Assembly (NCBI GenBank): GCA_021234155.1
Contig: JAJEKV010000034.1
Coordinates: 248,001-312,000 of the forward strand
Source of the DNA: Isoetes taiwanensis
Lineage: Eukaryota; Streptophyta; Lycopodiopsida; Isoetales; Isoetaceae
Direction of reading: 5' to 3'
DNA: 64,000 bases
Shown piece after piece: positions 34,207-46,500 of the stretch. Made by a program: the position numbers and the translations under genes. The notes under the pieces are model-generated. The model made no database searches. It worked only from the letters and a program-made list of their open reading frames with translations, and had not been told where the DNA came from. The number at the start of each line of letters is the position of its first letter. Position 1 is the stretch's first letter.

Positions 34207-37200
34207 TTTCCAGACGAATTATTTCATTTGGAATATATTTTTGTATGAAGCAGTGAAGAATTTGAGGTTCAGATAATAGAAACTTTGCCTGAAGAGTCTG
34301 TAGGATATAAAAATTCTGAAGCAACAGGTATCTTCCATGTGTTTTTTTATTGGATAGACACAAAGATAAGTTTCAATTTGTACACAAAATATATTTTGGA
34401 TGGAATTAGAGGTATGGAAAATTGAGATCTCTGTCAATTGGTTACTGCATTTGTGTTTCACACCTCTTAATTATAGATAGGATTCCTGCGCCTTCCCCTT
34501 TCTTCCCCATTTTGTCTTCTCCCCTACTACCTTAATCATTTTTCCGTGCCATTTGTTGAATTCTCTTGAAATTTACCAAATGGAAATTAATGGAGCTACA
34601 AGCCCTAAATTTTATCATTTCTTCATGCTTTCTCTAATTTGGCGTCCTTAGATCGTCTAGAACTTCTTGACCAGTTAATATCCTTTCCTAAAAATCCAAA
34701 AAAAAAAAATCTTTGGCAATTTCGTTAATTCTTGAGGTGATCAGCTGTCTATGGATCCAAAATCTTCCAAAGTTCCTTGCCATGACAATTTTTTAAAAGA
34801 TCCAGATTATGTTGGTTGTCTTCCCATGCTGGACCTTGTTACAAATGTCCCTCTGTCGTATGGTAAGATTAGGCCAATGCAAGAAATTCACTCGGATGCT
34901 TTAAGGGATCAAGCTTTAACTGTACTCTGACCATTCAATCCACCATTTGGAGGAAGAAAGCTTAAGCTTTTTCATGGTATTTCCATAAATCTTCCATCTG
35001 TTCATGCTAAAATGTATGATCTTGAAAGATTCTGTCGCTCTGGTGAGTCAAATTGGACAAACTTTGGGCCTTCCGTCTAAACCTTCATAAAGGCATTCTC
35101 ATTAATGCTATGTATTGGCTTCAATTCCCATACATCATGATAAAATGCGGGAGCAAAAGAACAATTATCTATTTTCTTTACCATGGACCATTATCCTTTG
35201 AGACTTTTCGACTTCCTTTCTTAAAATAGGATCCAAAATTCAATATTGCCAAGCTGGAGAATCTTTGTGTCTCTTCAATAACTCTTCTCTTTTTTACACA
35301 CAATATCATATATAAAATACGACAGCCAAATTTTAGATGTATGATACATAATTTAGAAAATTTGTAAATATAACCAAATCATTAGACATCTTTGTCATTA
35401 TTTGCAAAACAAGTTCTTTCTATCCACACCTCATGTATCCCAAACAAATATTGCATGATTATTCGCAAAATAGATTTTTTTTTGTTTGCGTATATGTAGG
35501 ATATTGCAGTTGTATATCATACTATTAACATATACCTAAATTGCGACAGATTCCCTGGTATAAAGTCTTTGCAACTGTGCTATATTCGTCATGGAGCTTT
35601 GTTTCATTCTGTCTCCCCTTCTATAGGAGATAACATTTTAAAATTATGGTAGAGCAGCAAAAGTCCAGGCGGTCTAGCAAAACTCCATGTGGTCTTTTAC
35701 GAAAATCCAGGTGTATTTCTGGCAGACATGGATATGCATCAATTTAGCTATGATCGATGACATGTGGGAAGGAAGAGCATTGGGTCACAGATTGGATGTT
35801 CGAATTTAACAGGTGAGCATGAGGTTATTAATGTTTCGAGCATGAGGTTATTAATGTTTCCTTTCCCGTTTTGATTGAAATTTTTAGTTTGACAATGCCC
35901 TATTGGAAATTTGAAGCAGAAAAAGTCAAAAGGTTGTCTGCAGTGGACCCCTGCAAAATGTGCCACTCTATTTTTTACGCCTTATGTTGATGTTTCTACC
36001 TCCTGTGCCATAGCCGTAAGGAAATCAATAGTAATTCCAACTTATCTTTCCAAACTTTTGATGACCCAAATCATTTGAATGGGCATCAACCATAGCCAAG
36101 AAGAAATGGTAGTTCTGAAATAAGAGGTGAATCAAATAGCCAGATTAAGGGATTTAGGTTATTCAAGCCCTCTTTTCCTCCTGAAAAATGATCATCCATG
36201 ATCATCAATGTTATCCCTCAAAACGTATTCAGATATGACAAAGCTATGCTCGATTGCCTACAACTGTGACTCAAAGAGGCACCCTATTGGTTAAGCTACA
36301 GCCAAATAATCCAATAACCATAAGGGCAAATGTTTTATCACATAGAAGTACAGGTGTATTTCTATAGCTGTTATATTCCATATGTTTAATGATACAAAAA
36401 ACTGCCTGAGTAATTTGAGAAATTGTAATTTTTATGACCGACATGTATGTAGATATCCACAATCGTCTACCTCATAACAAATATAACAAATTCTTCAAGC
36501 CTTAACCGAATCCAGAAGCATCATAAGAAATGTTGTGCCTGCCACCCCTTTCAATATCCATTCAAAATTCAATTTTTCTGCCAGGTACCATTCCAAGAGC
36601 TTTGTTTTCATATTACAAAAGAATTCCTCTCAACTATCATCAAATATCCCTCTTTATGACAAAACACCCTCCATTGAAGTATATAAACTAAAACATCGCA
36701 TGCCACAACTACTCCCAGCCTTGTATATGATAATGTATGGATATTAAAATACAGTCTGGGGTGAAACAGATCCATGGTTAACTTGCATAGTTTGATCCCC
36801 CGATCCGCAGCAAGTGTCTGCAATAAGCGCACAAATATGCAATAGGCAAAAACGTAACTAGCCTGTTAGGTAGTAATGACCATAGCTGGTCTCAGAAGAA
36901 GTAGACTTGAGGCTAGCTTTTCCACTGAACCAGATTTCAATTTCTCAAAAGCATTGAAACCCTTGCATAAAATGGAGGACCATAATTCCTCTCTATTCGG
37001 TCTCTTTCGAAAATCAAAACCATCAGTTTACTGCTCAACAGTCCAATTTTAAGAACTTAAAGACTTTTATCAATATTGAACATTAAGGCATTTCATTTTT
37101 ATACAATAGAATTAAACGTTATGTACACGCAACGTTTTTTATTTTAACCAGCAATATAATGACTAAAAATCAACTGAAATAATATGCACAACTTTGGCTA

Positions 37201-37242
37201 CAACTGCAATTTTGATTATTGATGGGGCCATCAATGACCCAT
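34207..37242. other. AT-rich intergenic region with a worn ORF
   Basis: At about 34752-35130 (+) an ATG frame reads MDPKSSKVPCHDNFLKDPDY and, after a stop at 34926, carries on in frame as LKLFHGISINLPSVHAKMYD. It looks like a decayed coding sequence, possibly a retroelement first ORF, but I cannot name it. A 22-bp direct repeat (GAGCATGAGGTTATTAATGT) occurs near 35816-35860. Nothing else is recognised. Confidence 0.35.
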
Positions 37243-40004
37243 TTACTCCCATGCACCCCAATCCTGTAGCACAATGTTCATGAGTTTAGATTGCCAGTAT
37301 AGCAGTGTAAGCATAAAGTAAACAAGGTAACAAGATACCTCCTCTTTTTCGTCCATACTGCTTTCAACCCTGTGACTTGGGAATTGTGAATTTTCCTTTA
37401 TAATGTCCTCCTTGCTTTGGTCCCCTAGCGAAAGACCGGCTAGTTTTTCCACTTGAGCAATATCATGATCTGAATCCACTGATGTATCTGGTGATGTGGG
37501 AATCGTCTTACTATTGACCATTAAGAATAGGATCAGATAATTTAATGAACAAGACACGAAAGTCATGCAAATAAGACAGGTTACCTATTTAATGTTGCAG
37601 GCTCTTGCTCCTCTTGCACAACAAGCCACTCACTGGAATTACTATTGTCACTTTTTACTTCATCCTCAGTTTGGACATCTTCATCCACAGTAAGAATGGT
37701 TAATCTTATCGCACTGATGATCAAGGCTCCGTAATAGTAGGGGGAAGAAATTCCACAAAATTATAAACCTAGACTAAGGCCTGGATCGGTCTGATCCTGT
37801 ATAAAGGCCTGTACAGGCACATTACATCTAACAAAAAGATGTTATCTGTAATTTATTTGCAGAGCTACTAACCATCAACTTGTATGCTACTAGAAGCAGT
37901 TTCTTCAGTTATCTCTAGAGGGATGTCATGCAACTTTGAATTATCCACCTCTTCATCCACCTCCCACGTTAGGTCTTCCTCTTCTTTAGAAGTTGCTCCT
38001 AGAAGATTATGCCATATATAATTTTGAGTGGAACAAACACGGTAAAGCTAAAAGAGTCTTACTCTTCACAATATCTGCTCGAGCATCCTCTACTTGCTGG
38101 AGTTTGTTTAGACGATAGAAATATCTGGACCAAAATGTATCGTAATTTATGGTAGATGGGACTGTAAATGGTAACGCAGTAGAATAAAGACACATGTCAT
38201 ATGCCAACGCACAATTAAGTATAAAATCTGACATTTACCCAATCTGGCTTGAATTTCTCCAACAAAAGAATTGTCACTTACTATCGTATGTATCTCCTCC
38301 TTCCTGCTCACAAAGCACTAAAAGTGAACCACAAAACAGTCCACACTTCTATGATGAGCTGTATCCTTTTGCAGAGAATCCATATGGTGCTTTTACTAGA
38401 TTGAGCGTTCAATCTAAATCATAAACTCCGCATTGTGTGTTTGAATTGTCTCTTGCATCTGCTGCTACAGGTGATGGTTGACTCTTCTTTATATACAACG
38501 TTTCTAAAGGTAAGCATGAATTTACAAAGTCCTCTCTCCCATACCGTTCTTTACCAGATTTATGTTCCATTTCCATATCCTTTCTCTCAAACCAATAAAA
38601 AAGCATACTCCTATCCCAGATATAAAGCTTGCAGCCAGAGCAGAAAATCAAAGATTCTAGACAATAAAGACTTCAAGGAGATACCTTTCATCAATATCAA
38701 AAGTAGACTTCCAGACGGCGAAGTCTTCTTGATCCATAGGCTCATCACAATACGTGCTGCTATCACATTGCATTGTGTTGACCTGGCCAACCTCAGTAAA
38801 AGTCATAGTAAATATTAGAAGCATGAAAGGGATCTTACAGATGAAAAAATATAGGCAGAACTCATTTAAGAAAAAGAACACGCTGAAGGAATATATTAAC
38901 TCTACAATGTCCGTTTCTGCCCATTCTGTGATTTCTGGCTTGAGGTCTTAGATCTCAATATACGCAATAACATCCACATAATACACTTCCTTTGAATGAT
39001 TGAAGCATAGGAAGTTAAAGGACAATCTTCTCTGACAATGCCACATTTAACATGGTCTGTATCTTGCTTACAATCATTACAAAATTCACTCATTTAAAAC
39101 CATCTATATTTCTAGGCATAGCCAGCCTTTGATGCAAATAAAGAAAGAGGCCAGACCTGCGCTTCATATCTGCTATACCTCCTGAACAAAAAACATTTTG
39201 ATATTAATGAGCATCCCAGCATTGTTACTGGTAACTGGAAGCAATAGATCAATTATTCTTATAAAGCTGATTACCCGCCACCAATTGTAGGTGTGGAATA
39301 CGTGCTAATTGATGCTGAATTGTCATCCACATTCTGGACAGCTTCTTTCACTTGCGCAAGAATCTCTGCCGTTCTGCAATGTAAAGAAACAGATAAACAT
39401 GACAATGGACAGGCTGCTTCTTAACACAACTCCAACTCCATGCCTTAGGGTTGGATTGAAGTACCAATTCCAAAAACTCTCACCCTCGCCACACTGAGCT
39501 TCCAAAGTCTTCTAAAGTCTGACCAACAGCTTCCAATGATTCCTGCAAAATACGGGTGTCATAAGAATATTGAAACCAGTGCTGCATCATTACATATAGC
39601 AATATTACCTGGGCCACAACAGCACTTGTTTCCAAAGAAACTGGCAAGTCTTTTACGACATGTGCAGTGATTTCAGCAGCAGCTGCTGTTTCTTTCTTTA
39701 ACCCAATGCCAAATTCTTGCAGATCCCTCTGATATGCTTGCAGCACCTCTTCAGACTAGTGTACCAATTACAGAAATGAGACCTTCAACAACAGCTTGTA
39801 CTATGCCCACAAATCAAGAGAAGAAAGACCTACTACAAGCCAGATATATGGACTACCTTTGAAGCAATAGTCTTCACAAAGCTTCCTAAACTCCAAGCTC
39901 TGCATTGAGAGACTTTGGTCATGTTCTTTCATTATTTGTTATAAATAATAATATCAATACCTAGATTGCCAACCAGAGGTCGATCCTTTGGGTGATGAAT
40001 GCTC
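37243..40004 (-). CDS. BSD-domain protein, 13 exons found, first exon not located
   Basis: Exons in transcript order: 40004-39961, 39899-39857, 39755-39609, 39542-39484, 39373-39275, 39181-39157, 38782-38685, 38303-38239, 38161-38063, 37998-37873, 37678-37585, 37510-37339, 37263-37243. All junctions are GT-AG and all phases fit, giving 363 codons and stop TAA at 37243. The protein begins in WSLGSFVKTIASK, continues through LQAYQRDLQEFG.GLKKET and ESLEAVGQTLEDFGSSVW, and carries the BSD domain from about RYSRYEAQ to the diagnostic FWSRYFYRLNKLQQVEDARA. It then has an acidic tail (KEEEDLTWEVDEE, SNSSEWLVVQ) ending DWGAWE. BSD proteins are nuclear or cytosolic proteins of poorly defined role; the domain is also found in TFIIH p62. 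The preceding exon must end in phase 0; an ATG frame at 40641-40500 ends at a GTGCGT donor in phase 1 and so does not fit directly. Confidence 0.92.
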
Positions 40005-41325
40005 CTGAGAAATTATAGCACAAACTTAGAATTGAAGATAACTGAAAATCATTTAGCATCGAAAAGAATAATTGAGCGACTAAACACATTGGCTATAGAC
40101 TCGTTCTAGAAGAATATGTAACCTTGCCAGACCATAACAGCTGAATAAATTCTGTGACATTAGTACAGAACAATTTAGTGTACGTTTTAACAACACAGTA
40201 CAGAGAGAACAAGAATAGTATAAAAAACAAAAAGGATCGCAAATTTTACTGCAAATCTTCAGAAGCCCTATTTTAGCTAATAGTGAGAATGTTGCATGCA
40301 CAAATTCGTCACAACTTACAATTATACGACCGGAAATTCCAGAAAAGGGTGATCTTTAGATCAGAATGCAGACAATCAAGTGGCTTAGCTAGGTGCTTGC
40401 GAGCGATATGTATTGCCGATAAGGAAATGAAATAGTAAACTTCCAAAATATAATTGCTTAATAAGATATTACAAGCTATAACATACGCACCATCCAGTTT
40501 GAGGCCTTGGGTCGCCGGATCAACGAGGAAGCTCCTTGGGCCCTGTTGTTTGCGAATGAAGGGGCAAAGGGAAGCAAAAGGATGCCTGTACACCAAGTAC
40601 TCCCATGCTGACGTGTAATGGTCGCTTCGTGTACTTGCCAACCCTTTCTTCTTAGGGTGAGATTTAACTATGGCATTTGAAACTTAACTTTTAATTATAA
40701 GCAAATGAACTATCGCACCCGCCGTTAACTTAAATTTTAATTTTTAGCACAAGTTTCGATCGCACCACTAGTTAAGTTAGCATTGGGTTAAGAATTTTAG
40801 TTAAGTGTCACATAACTTTTTTTAATGAAAATGTTAACGGAAATTATGTTCGCACTACGTTCCCACCTTTAAGTTATGACAAATTTAGTTTTTAAGTACC
40901 TTTTTCCATGACATAGATGTCTTAAATTTACCTCAATATAATTGGGTCAAATAAGCAAATGTGACGCCGTAGGTTTTTCACAAACTTTTAGGACATGTCT
41001 TAAATCAATTCCGTACAACTCTAAAGTCTTATTTTCTTCCGGGGGAAATCCCCTGCCACAAAATAAGACAACAGATCATAACTAATCAGCTGCCTCCTTT
41101 GCCGCAATCCAAGGCTGTCGTAAAAAAAAGGAAGAGTAGAGCTGTTGATAATCAGCCTTGGGTTGAATTGAAACATCTTCGGCTGGCTTGAGAATTGTAA
41201 TCGATTGGAACTGGAACAGCAATCGACTGCACCAACAAATATGAGAAGCAGCAGGTGGGATTCTTCATGTAAGTTGGATTCATCAGTTTTCTTCAAGCTT
41301 CAAAGCAATTCTTTAAGCTTCAAAG
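40005..41325. other. Upstream of the BSD gene
   Basis: It should contain the missing first exon and promoter of the minus-strand BSD gene. An ATG frame on the minus strand at 40641 reads MASTRSDHYTSAWEYLVYRH and reaches a possible donor near 40492; whether it is the first exon is open. The rest, 40650-41320, is AT-rich with no gene recognised. Confidence 0.35.
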
Positions 41326-41900
41326 CAGGTCGGATAGCAGATCGGATTCAAAAGTAGGGTCGGATTCAAAAGCAGAGCAGGTCGGATTCTGTAAAAAGGT
41401 CGGTTTCTCAGATCGAACATTCTACTTATACTTTCTCTTAACAGGTCGTTTGAAGTAGGTCGGATTCTCATATTGTTTAAACAGGTCGGATTCTTCGTTT
41501 AAAGCAGGTCGGATTCTCAGATCGTTTAAATAGGTCAGATTCTCAGGTCGTTTCAAGTCGACTGTTTTCTCAGGTTGGATTCTCAGGAATATAGAATAAC
41601 TCGGTCGAATTCTCAGGTTTATTCAAGCCCGACTGTTTTCTGAATCGAAGCAGGTCGTCTGTACTGAGCCTGAACCCATGAACTGAACAAAAAAAAGGGT
41701 AAAAAGCAGATTTCAGATATCCTTATTTCTAAGCTAACAAACAGGCAACAAATTCACCAGATTTTAGCTTTCCTGGCAGAAGCATTCTGAAGCTTTCCAG
41801 TCAGAAACATTCTGAAGCATTTCACCAGTCAGAATCATTTCTTTCTGAAGCATTCACCAGTCAAAAGCATTCAGAAGCATTTCACCAGTCAGAAATGAGT
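41326..41900. repeat. Two adjoining tandem-repeat arrays (GGTCGGATTCTC and AGCATTTCACCAGTCAGAA)
   Basis: From 41326 to about 41665 roughly a dozen variants of CAGGTCGGATTCTCAG follow one another at spacings of about 20-35 bp, many separated by CGTTTAAA or TTCAAG. From 41786 to 41900 a second array repeats GAAGCATTTCACCAGTCAGAA with CATTCT. Neither encodes a convincing protein. The arrays lie ahead of the Myb-like ORF and could be its leader or intron, or belong to a transposon. Confidence 0.7.
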
Positions 41901-42015
41901 CTTTCTTCTAGATTTCTATTATTTTTTTTGTGTGAATTATGTACATAGCTTCCAATTCTTCAAATTCCAATATCTTCCAAATTTCTGTTCTTTCCGAATT
42001 TTTTAGTTAGTCTTT

Positions 42016-42368
42016 CTATGGTACCTCATGGTAATCATTTGAAATCCTTGTAATTCCCTTCATGTAGAATCCTTACGCATAAGTCATGTCAAATCATTGT
42101 ACATATTGTCATGTAAATTATTGAAAAATCCCAGTGCATAGGCCATGGTTTAAGGTTTTGTTTATGGTTATGGTTTTGCTTATGTTTATGGTTTATGGTT
42201 TTGCTTATTGTGCAATTCCTTATGCTTATGGTTTTTCTATGGTATCTAATGGTAATCATTTGAAATCCTTGTAACTCTCTTCATGTAAAATCCTTATGCA
42301 TAGGTCATGTGAAATCATTGTACATAATGTCATGTAAATTATTGAAGAATCCTAGTGCATAGGCCATG
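42016..42368. repeat. Direct duplication, period 221 bp
   Basis: Two copies of about 132 bp (42016-42148 and 42237-42368) both run from CTATGGTA.CT.ATGGTAA through ATCATTTGAAATCCTTGTAA to GTGCATAGGCCATG. They are separated by repeats of TTATGGTTTTGC. They differ at about one base in ten, so the event is old. Confidence 0.75.
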
Positions 42369-42603
42369 TGAATCCATTGCCATGTAAAATTCATATGCTT
42401 ATGTTGTTTTATTTTGTGCAATTTTCTTTGGCACATTCAATTGTACTTTCCATATACCCAGAGCCTTAAGGAACCTGAATCTCAAGAAATACCTTCCTCT
42501 CAACCTACTCCGCCACTTCCAAATTATCCACTCCATTTTCTTCCATTTCCGCGTGGTCCAGTTGCAAGGCGATCTGCTATTCCTCCGATAAAAACCTTGC
42601 TGA

Positions 42604-43377
42604 AATTGTTCCAAAGCCCAGTCAGAAAAAGAAACCTCATGGAAAAAGGCAAAGGAGCCTGCCAAAGCACCTGCTGGATATGTGCAAAAAAGAAGAGGCA
42701 CAAACAGGAAAGACAATTGGGTGGTTGCTCTAATCCACTTACGTGGAGAAATGCATGAGGAATTTATTACTAAAGCTGGAAAGCGAGGTTTTGATATTTG
42801 GCAGAAATTGTACTTGCAGTTAGTCTCACGTTGCTCAGACTTGGATAAAGATATTGAAGCATGTAGAAAGACGTGGCAAGCAGTTTATAGAGACTATAGA
42901 CATGATAAGGCACAAAATAATCTCTATGGTGTAGAACGATCTAAGAAGTGTAAATGGTTTGATCTAATAGATCAATACATGAGTGAACGTGCTCATGTTG
43001 TCTGTTGTGCTCATGACAGCGCTATTGATGCTAATACACCCATGGCAGAAAATACGGAGGAAGAGGACATTGTTGAGACAGAGGAAATGGCGAGTACTAA
43101 GACATCTATTGACAAAGAGGATGGGGGAAAGAGGTTGACACCTGATGAGAAAAGAACTATAAATCCAAAGAAAAAGAAAAAGTCAAAAGGCGCAGCATCT
43201 GAGGTTGCTTTGGCTATCAAAAGAATGACTGAAATAAGCGAGAAGACCCAAGATGATAAGCTCGTTCTTAAGAAAGAAAAATTAAATATGTTGAAAGGGA
43301 GATCTCAAGTCTTCAAGGCCTTTTTGAGAAACTGCAGTAGGTGCCACTTTATACTAGTCTTCCACGTGTCACATTAA
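42604..43377 (+). CDS. Myb/SANT-like (trihelix-type) DNA-binding protein, 5' end incomplete
   Basis: The frame is open from 42604, after a stop at 42601. It reads QSEKETSWKKAKEPAKAP, then a helical domain, NWVVALIHLRGEMHEEF...KRGFDIWQKL...DIEACRKTWQAVYRDY and SKKCKWFDLIDQYM. The three Trp-containing helices are typical of plant Myb/SANT-like proteins related to trihelix factors and to the accessory ORF of PIF/Harbinger transposons. An acidic stretch (ENTEEEDIVETEE), a PKKKKK nuclear-localisation-type signal and a Lys/Glu-rich coiled coil follow. There is no ATG before the domain, so an upstream exon is needed. The last 20 residues (LRNCSRCHFILV) look unlike the rest and may be read-through past a lost donor. 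A LINE begins 170 bp downstream. Confidence 0.65.
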   Translation, partial: NCSKAQSEKETSWKKAKEPAKAPAGYVQKRRGTNRKDNWVVALIHLRGEMHEEFITKAGKRGFDIWQKLYLQLVSRCSDLDKDIEACRKTWQAVYRDYRHDKAQNNLYGVERSKKCKWFDLIDQYMSERAHVVCCAHDSAIDANTPMAENTEEEDIVETEEMASTKTSIDKEDGGKRLTPDEKRTINPKKKKKSKGAASEVALAIKRMTEISEKTQDDKLVLKKEKLNMLKGRSQVFKAFLRNCSRCHFILVFHVSH

Positions 43378-43544
43378 TCAAACTAGTCAAGTAATGTTTT
43401 TTGCTTGTCTTATTTCTAATAAAGTAATTGTTTTCCATTGGGTAAACTAGTCTTCCACTTGTTCTATTTCTAATGAATTGCATAATTGTCAAATTCCCTT
43501 GAGACACCAGTGGTCTCATCTGAATTGACCCCATCACAAGATCA

Positions 43545-46500
43545 ATGCAGTTAGTCTCATGGAATGTTCAGGGGGTAGCCTCCTCTCCCCTCAAGCGGAG
43601 TCGTATATCTTTCTACTTATCTAGATTGGATGCTCATTTTGTATATCTTCAAGAGCACAAGTGTCGTAAGGGAGACGTATCAAAGCTTACAGATATGATT
43701 GGTCGCAGATTTAATGTCCTTATCGCAACAGCTGATTCTGCCAGTGCAGGGGTGGTGATAGCATGGCTTCCTTCCTTGCCAGTCATCTTTACTCAGGCTG
43801 ATCGTTTTGGTCATTGGGCCTTAATTGTATGGCAGGAACAAGGGGTTAAATATGGTCTAATTAATGTTTATGCCCACAACAGGCCCCATCAGAGAGCTTC
43901 ATTGTGGGCCTCTTTGCGAGGGAAGATACTCAGCTTGAGCTGCCACATTTCATGGCTTCTTGTTGGGGATCTTAATATGGTAGAAATGGAGTCTGATCAG
44001 TTGGGAGCAACCTCTACAGTGGTGTCTGGTTTTGAACACCAGTAGTGGCTCCATCTACTCCATGACTGCAACCTCTCGGAGATTGATGGTGAATGTGCCT
44101 TTACTTGGTGCAATGGTCAAGTTGGTGGGGGTCGCGCAAGCTCTCGGTTGGATAGAGCTTACTGGAATGCAGATGCAGTTGCGGCACTTCTAGGTCTCTT
44201 TCGGTTCTGTCTCAGAGATAACTTAGTTTTAGACCACCATTCGCAATTCATTTCAGACGAGCCCCTGCAGCAGCGGCGGTCTAAACAGACGTGTTTTCGC
44301 TTGAACGTGAAGTTCTTAAAGGATGATGACTTTCAAGAAGATTGCAAGAATACTTGGACAATTGCCTTTAGCCGACATCGAGGCATGACTGGCATAGTGG
44401 ATGTAATTGCGGCAGTCAAAGATTTTGCCAAACAGTGGGGTCGAGAGTCTGCAGCAGCAGGTCGTGCTTTACTGGACACCTTGTATCAGGACCTGCTCCA
44501 TTCTCGACAGGGACATCTTCCAGATGTTCATGATCGTGATATTTTGGCACAGATCTAAGCATTGGAGGAGGAGCAAATTCAGCAGGCAAAGATGAAGGCA
44601 GGTCTGCAGTGGTTTTGTGATGGAGACCGTTGTACGAGCTTCTTTTTCCGTGCGGCTAATAGGCATCGCATGACGTCAACCATGTGCTCATTGCTTTTGC
44701 CGAATGGTTTGGTGCTAACAAGGCCAAATGGATCTGCATAACCACTTCCAGACTTTTTTTGCTGAGAAATATCTTCCCTTTCAATCAAAAATGCAGGATG
44801 TTATTTTTGTCTAGGATTTCCCCCATCATCTCTGGTGAGCAGCGCGAGTCAATAGAGGCAGCTATGACAGCTGATGATTTAGGTTCGACAGTCTTTGAAC
44901 TGAAAAGAAGCAAATGCCCAGGTTTGGATGGTTTGCCAATTGAGTTCTTCCAGGAGTATTGGGAATGGCTGGAGCCAGATATGTATGATGCTTTTCGTGA
45001 CTTTTGGCGGTCCACTGCTTTGGATAGAATTCTAAACACAGGTGTCATCTCACTCATCCCCAAGGTCAAGGATCCTCAAACTATTTCAAACTGGCGGACC
45101 ATCACCTTATTGTCATCCGTATATAAGATCTTCGCCAAGGCTTTTGCAGAGCGAGTAAAGGACATCTTGGCAGAGTCCATCTCAACAACCCAGTCAGGTT
45201 TTCTTCCAAAACTGCATTTTGAACAATGTTGTTGCTGCTTACGAGGGAATTTATTGGGCATGTAAGTAAAACCTTTCAGTTGTATACCTTAACCTTGATT
45301 TTGCAAAGGCTTATGACAGTGTCAGTTGAGAATTCATGCGCCGATGTATGCTAAGACTGGGATTTGGGGAACAATTCACAGCAGATATTATGAAGCTGCA
45401 TATCTCTGCTCGGGCAACTATTATGTTCTATGGTGAGCCGTCAGATGCCTTTTCACTCGGTCGTGGTATTCGCCAGGGATGCCCTTTAGCACTATTGTTT
45501 TTCACAATTGTTGCAGAGGCTTTGTCGCAGTTATTCACCGTTGCAACCACAGAAGGACTTCTCCATGGTCTTGCAATGGAGGACGGCACACAAGAGGTTT
45601 GCAATCAATATGCAGACGACACGTTCCTCTTCCTAGTCGCTAATGTTGAGAATTTTGCTGCTGCCAAAATGCTCTTAAATACTTTTTCACTGGCTTTCGG
45701 TGTCCTTGTGGGGTGGCAGAAGTGTACAGCTTTGTGGACATTGGATTCTCCGGCTCCGGCATGTGTTCACGATTATCCATGGAAATTACTTGCACGTGGA
45801 CAAGCCATCAAGTTGTTGGGGATTCCAATTGGCATCCATGTCATTATGGGAGCTGCATGGGAGGAGATCATTAGGGGTTTGGAGAAGCACTTGTTCTGGT
45901 GGTCCACTGCTAAGTTGTCTCTTGCGGGTCGCATTACAGTGGCCAAGTCAGTCCTTAGTAGTACCCATATTTATATGGCATCCTTACTGCTAGCCCCACG
46001 GATCAATGTGCGTGAGCTCATTGAAATAGTTTGGAACTTTATTTGGGCGGGTACTGAGGAAGGTGTTGTGGTTAAGGTGACTTGGTCAAAGTGCATCCTT
46101 CCAAAGTGGGCAGGTGGTCTGGGTATAATGGACTTCTTATTGCAGAGCAAAGTGCTTATTTCAAAGTTCATTTGGAGACTCCTGAATGGTGAGGATGACT
46201 CTCCTGGTTCACGCCTTCTTAGACAAGCTCTTGGTCACTGTATCTCTCTAGGCAAGAAGGTTTTGTCCCAGACCAGCCCTACCTTGGGCTTTATTTGGAA
46301 CTCTGTGTAGCCTTTTCAAGTCTTTTCGATTTTTTTGCGTGGCTTGTTGGCGGCATGGGAGGTGACCGGACATGTTTTTGGCCATGCCCTCTATCTACAC
46401 CCTATTGGAACTCCATGGTAGTGGGCACCACTTGCCTCGGACCTCGGCACCTCCATTGGCGACATCGGTTCATCCCCTTACACGAGGCAGTGGGTTCTTG

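Noticed and set aside
40492-40641. Minus-strand ATG frame as first exon of the BSD gene
   Set aside because: Its only plausible donor leaves phase 1, while the next exon found (40004-39961) must be entered in phase 0; without an extra exon the join is out of frame.
41326-41900. CRISPR-like array
   Set aside because: The units are degenerate, spacers are not unique or of constant length, and the setting is a plant nuclear genome; they are ordinary tandem repeats.
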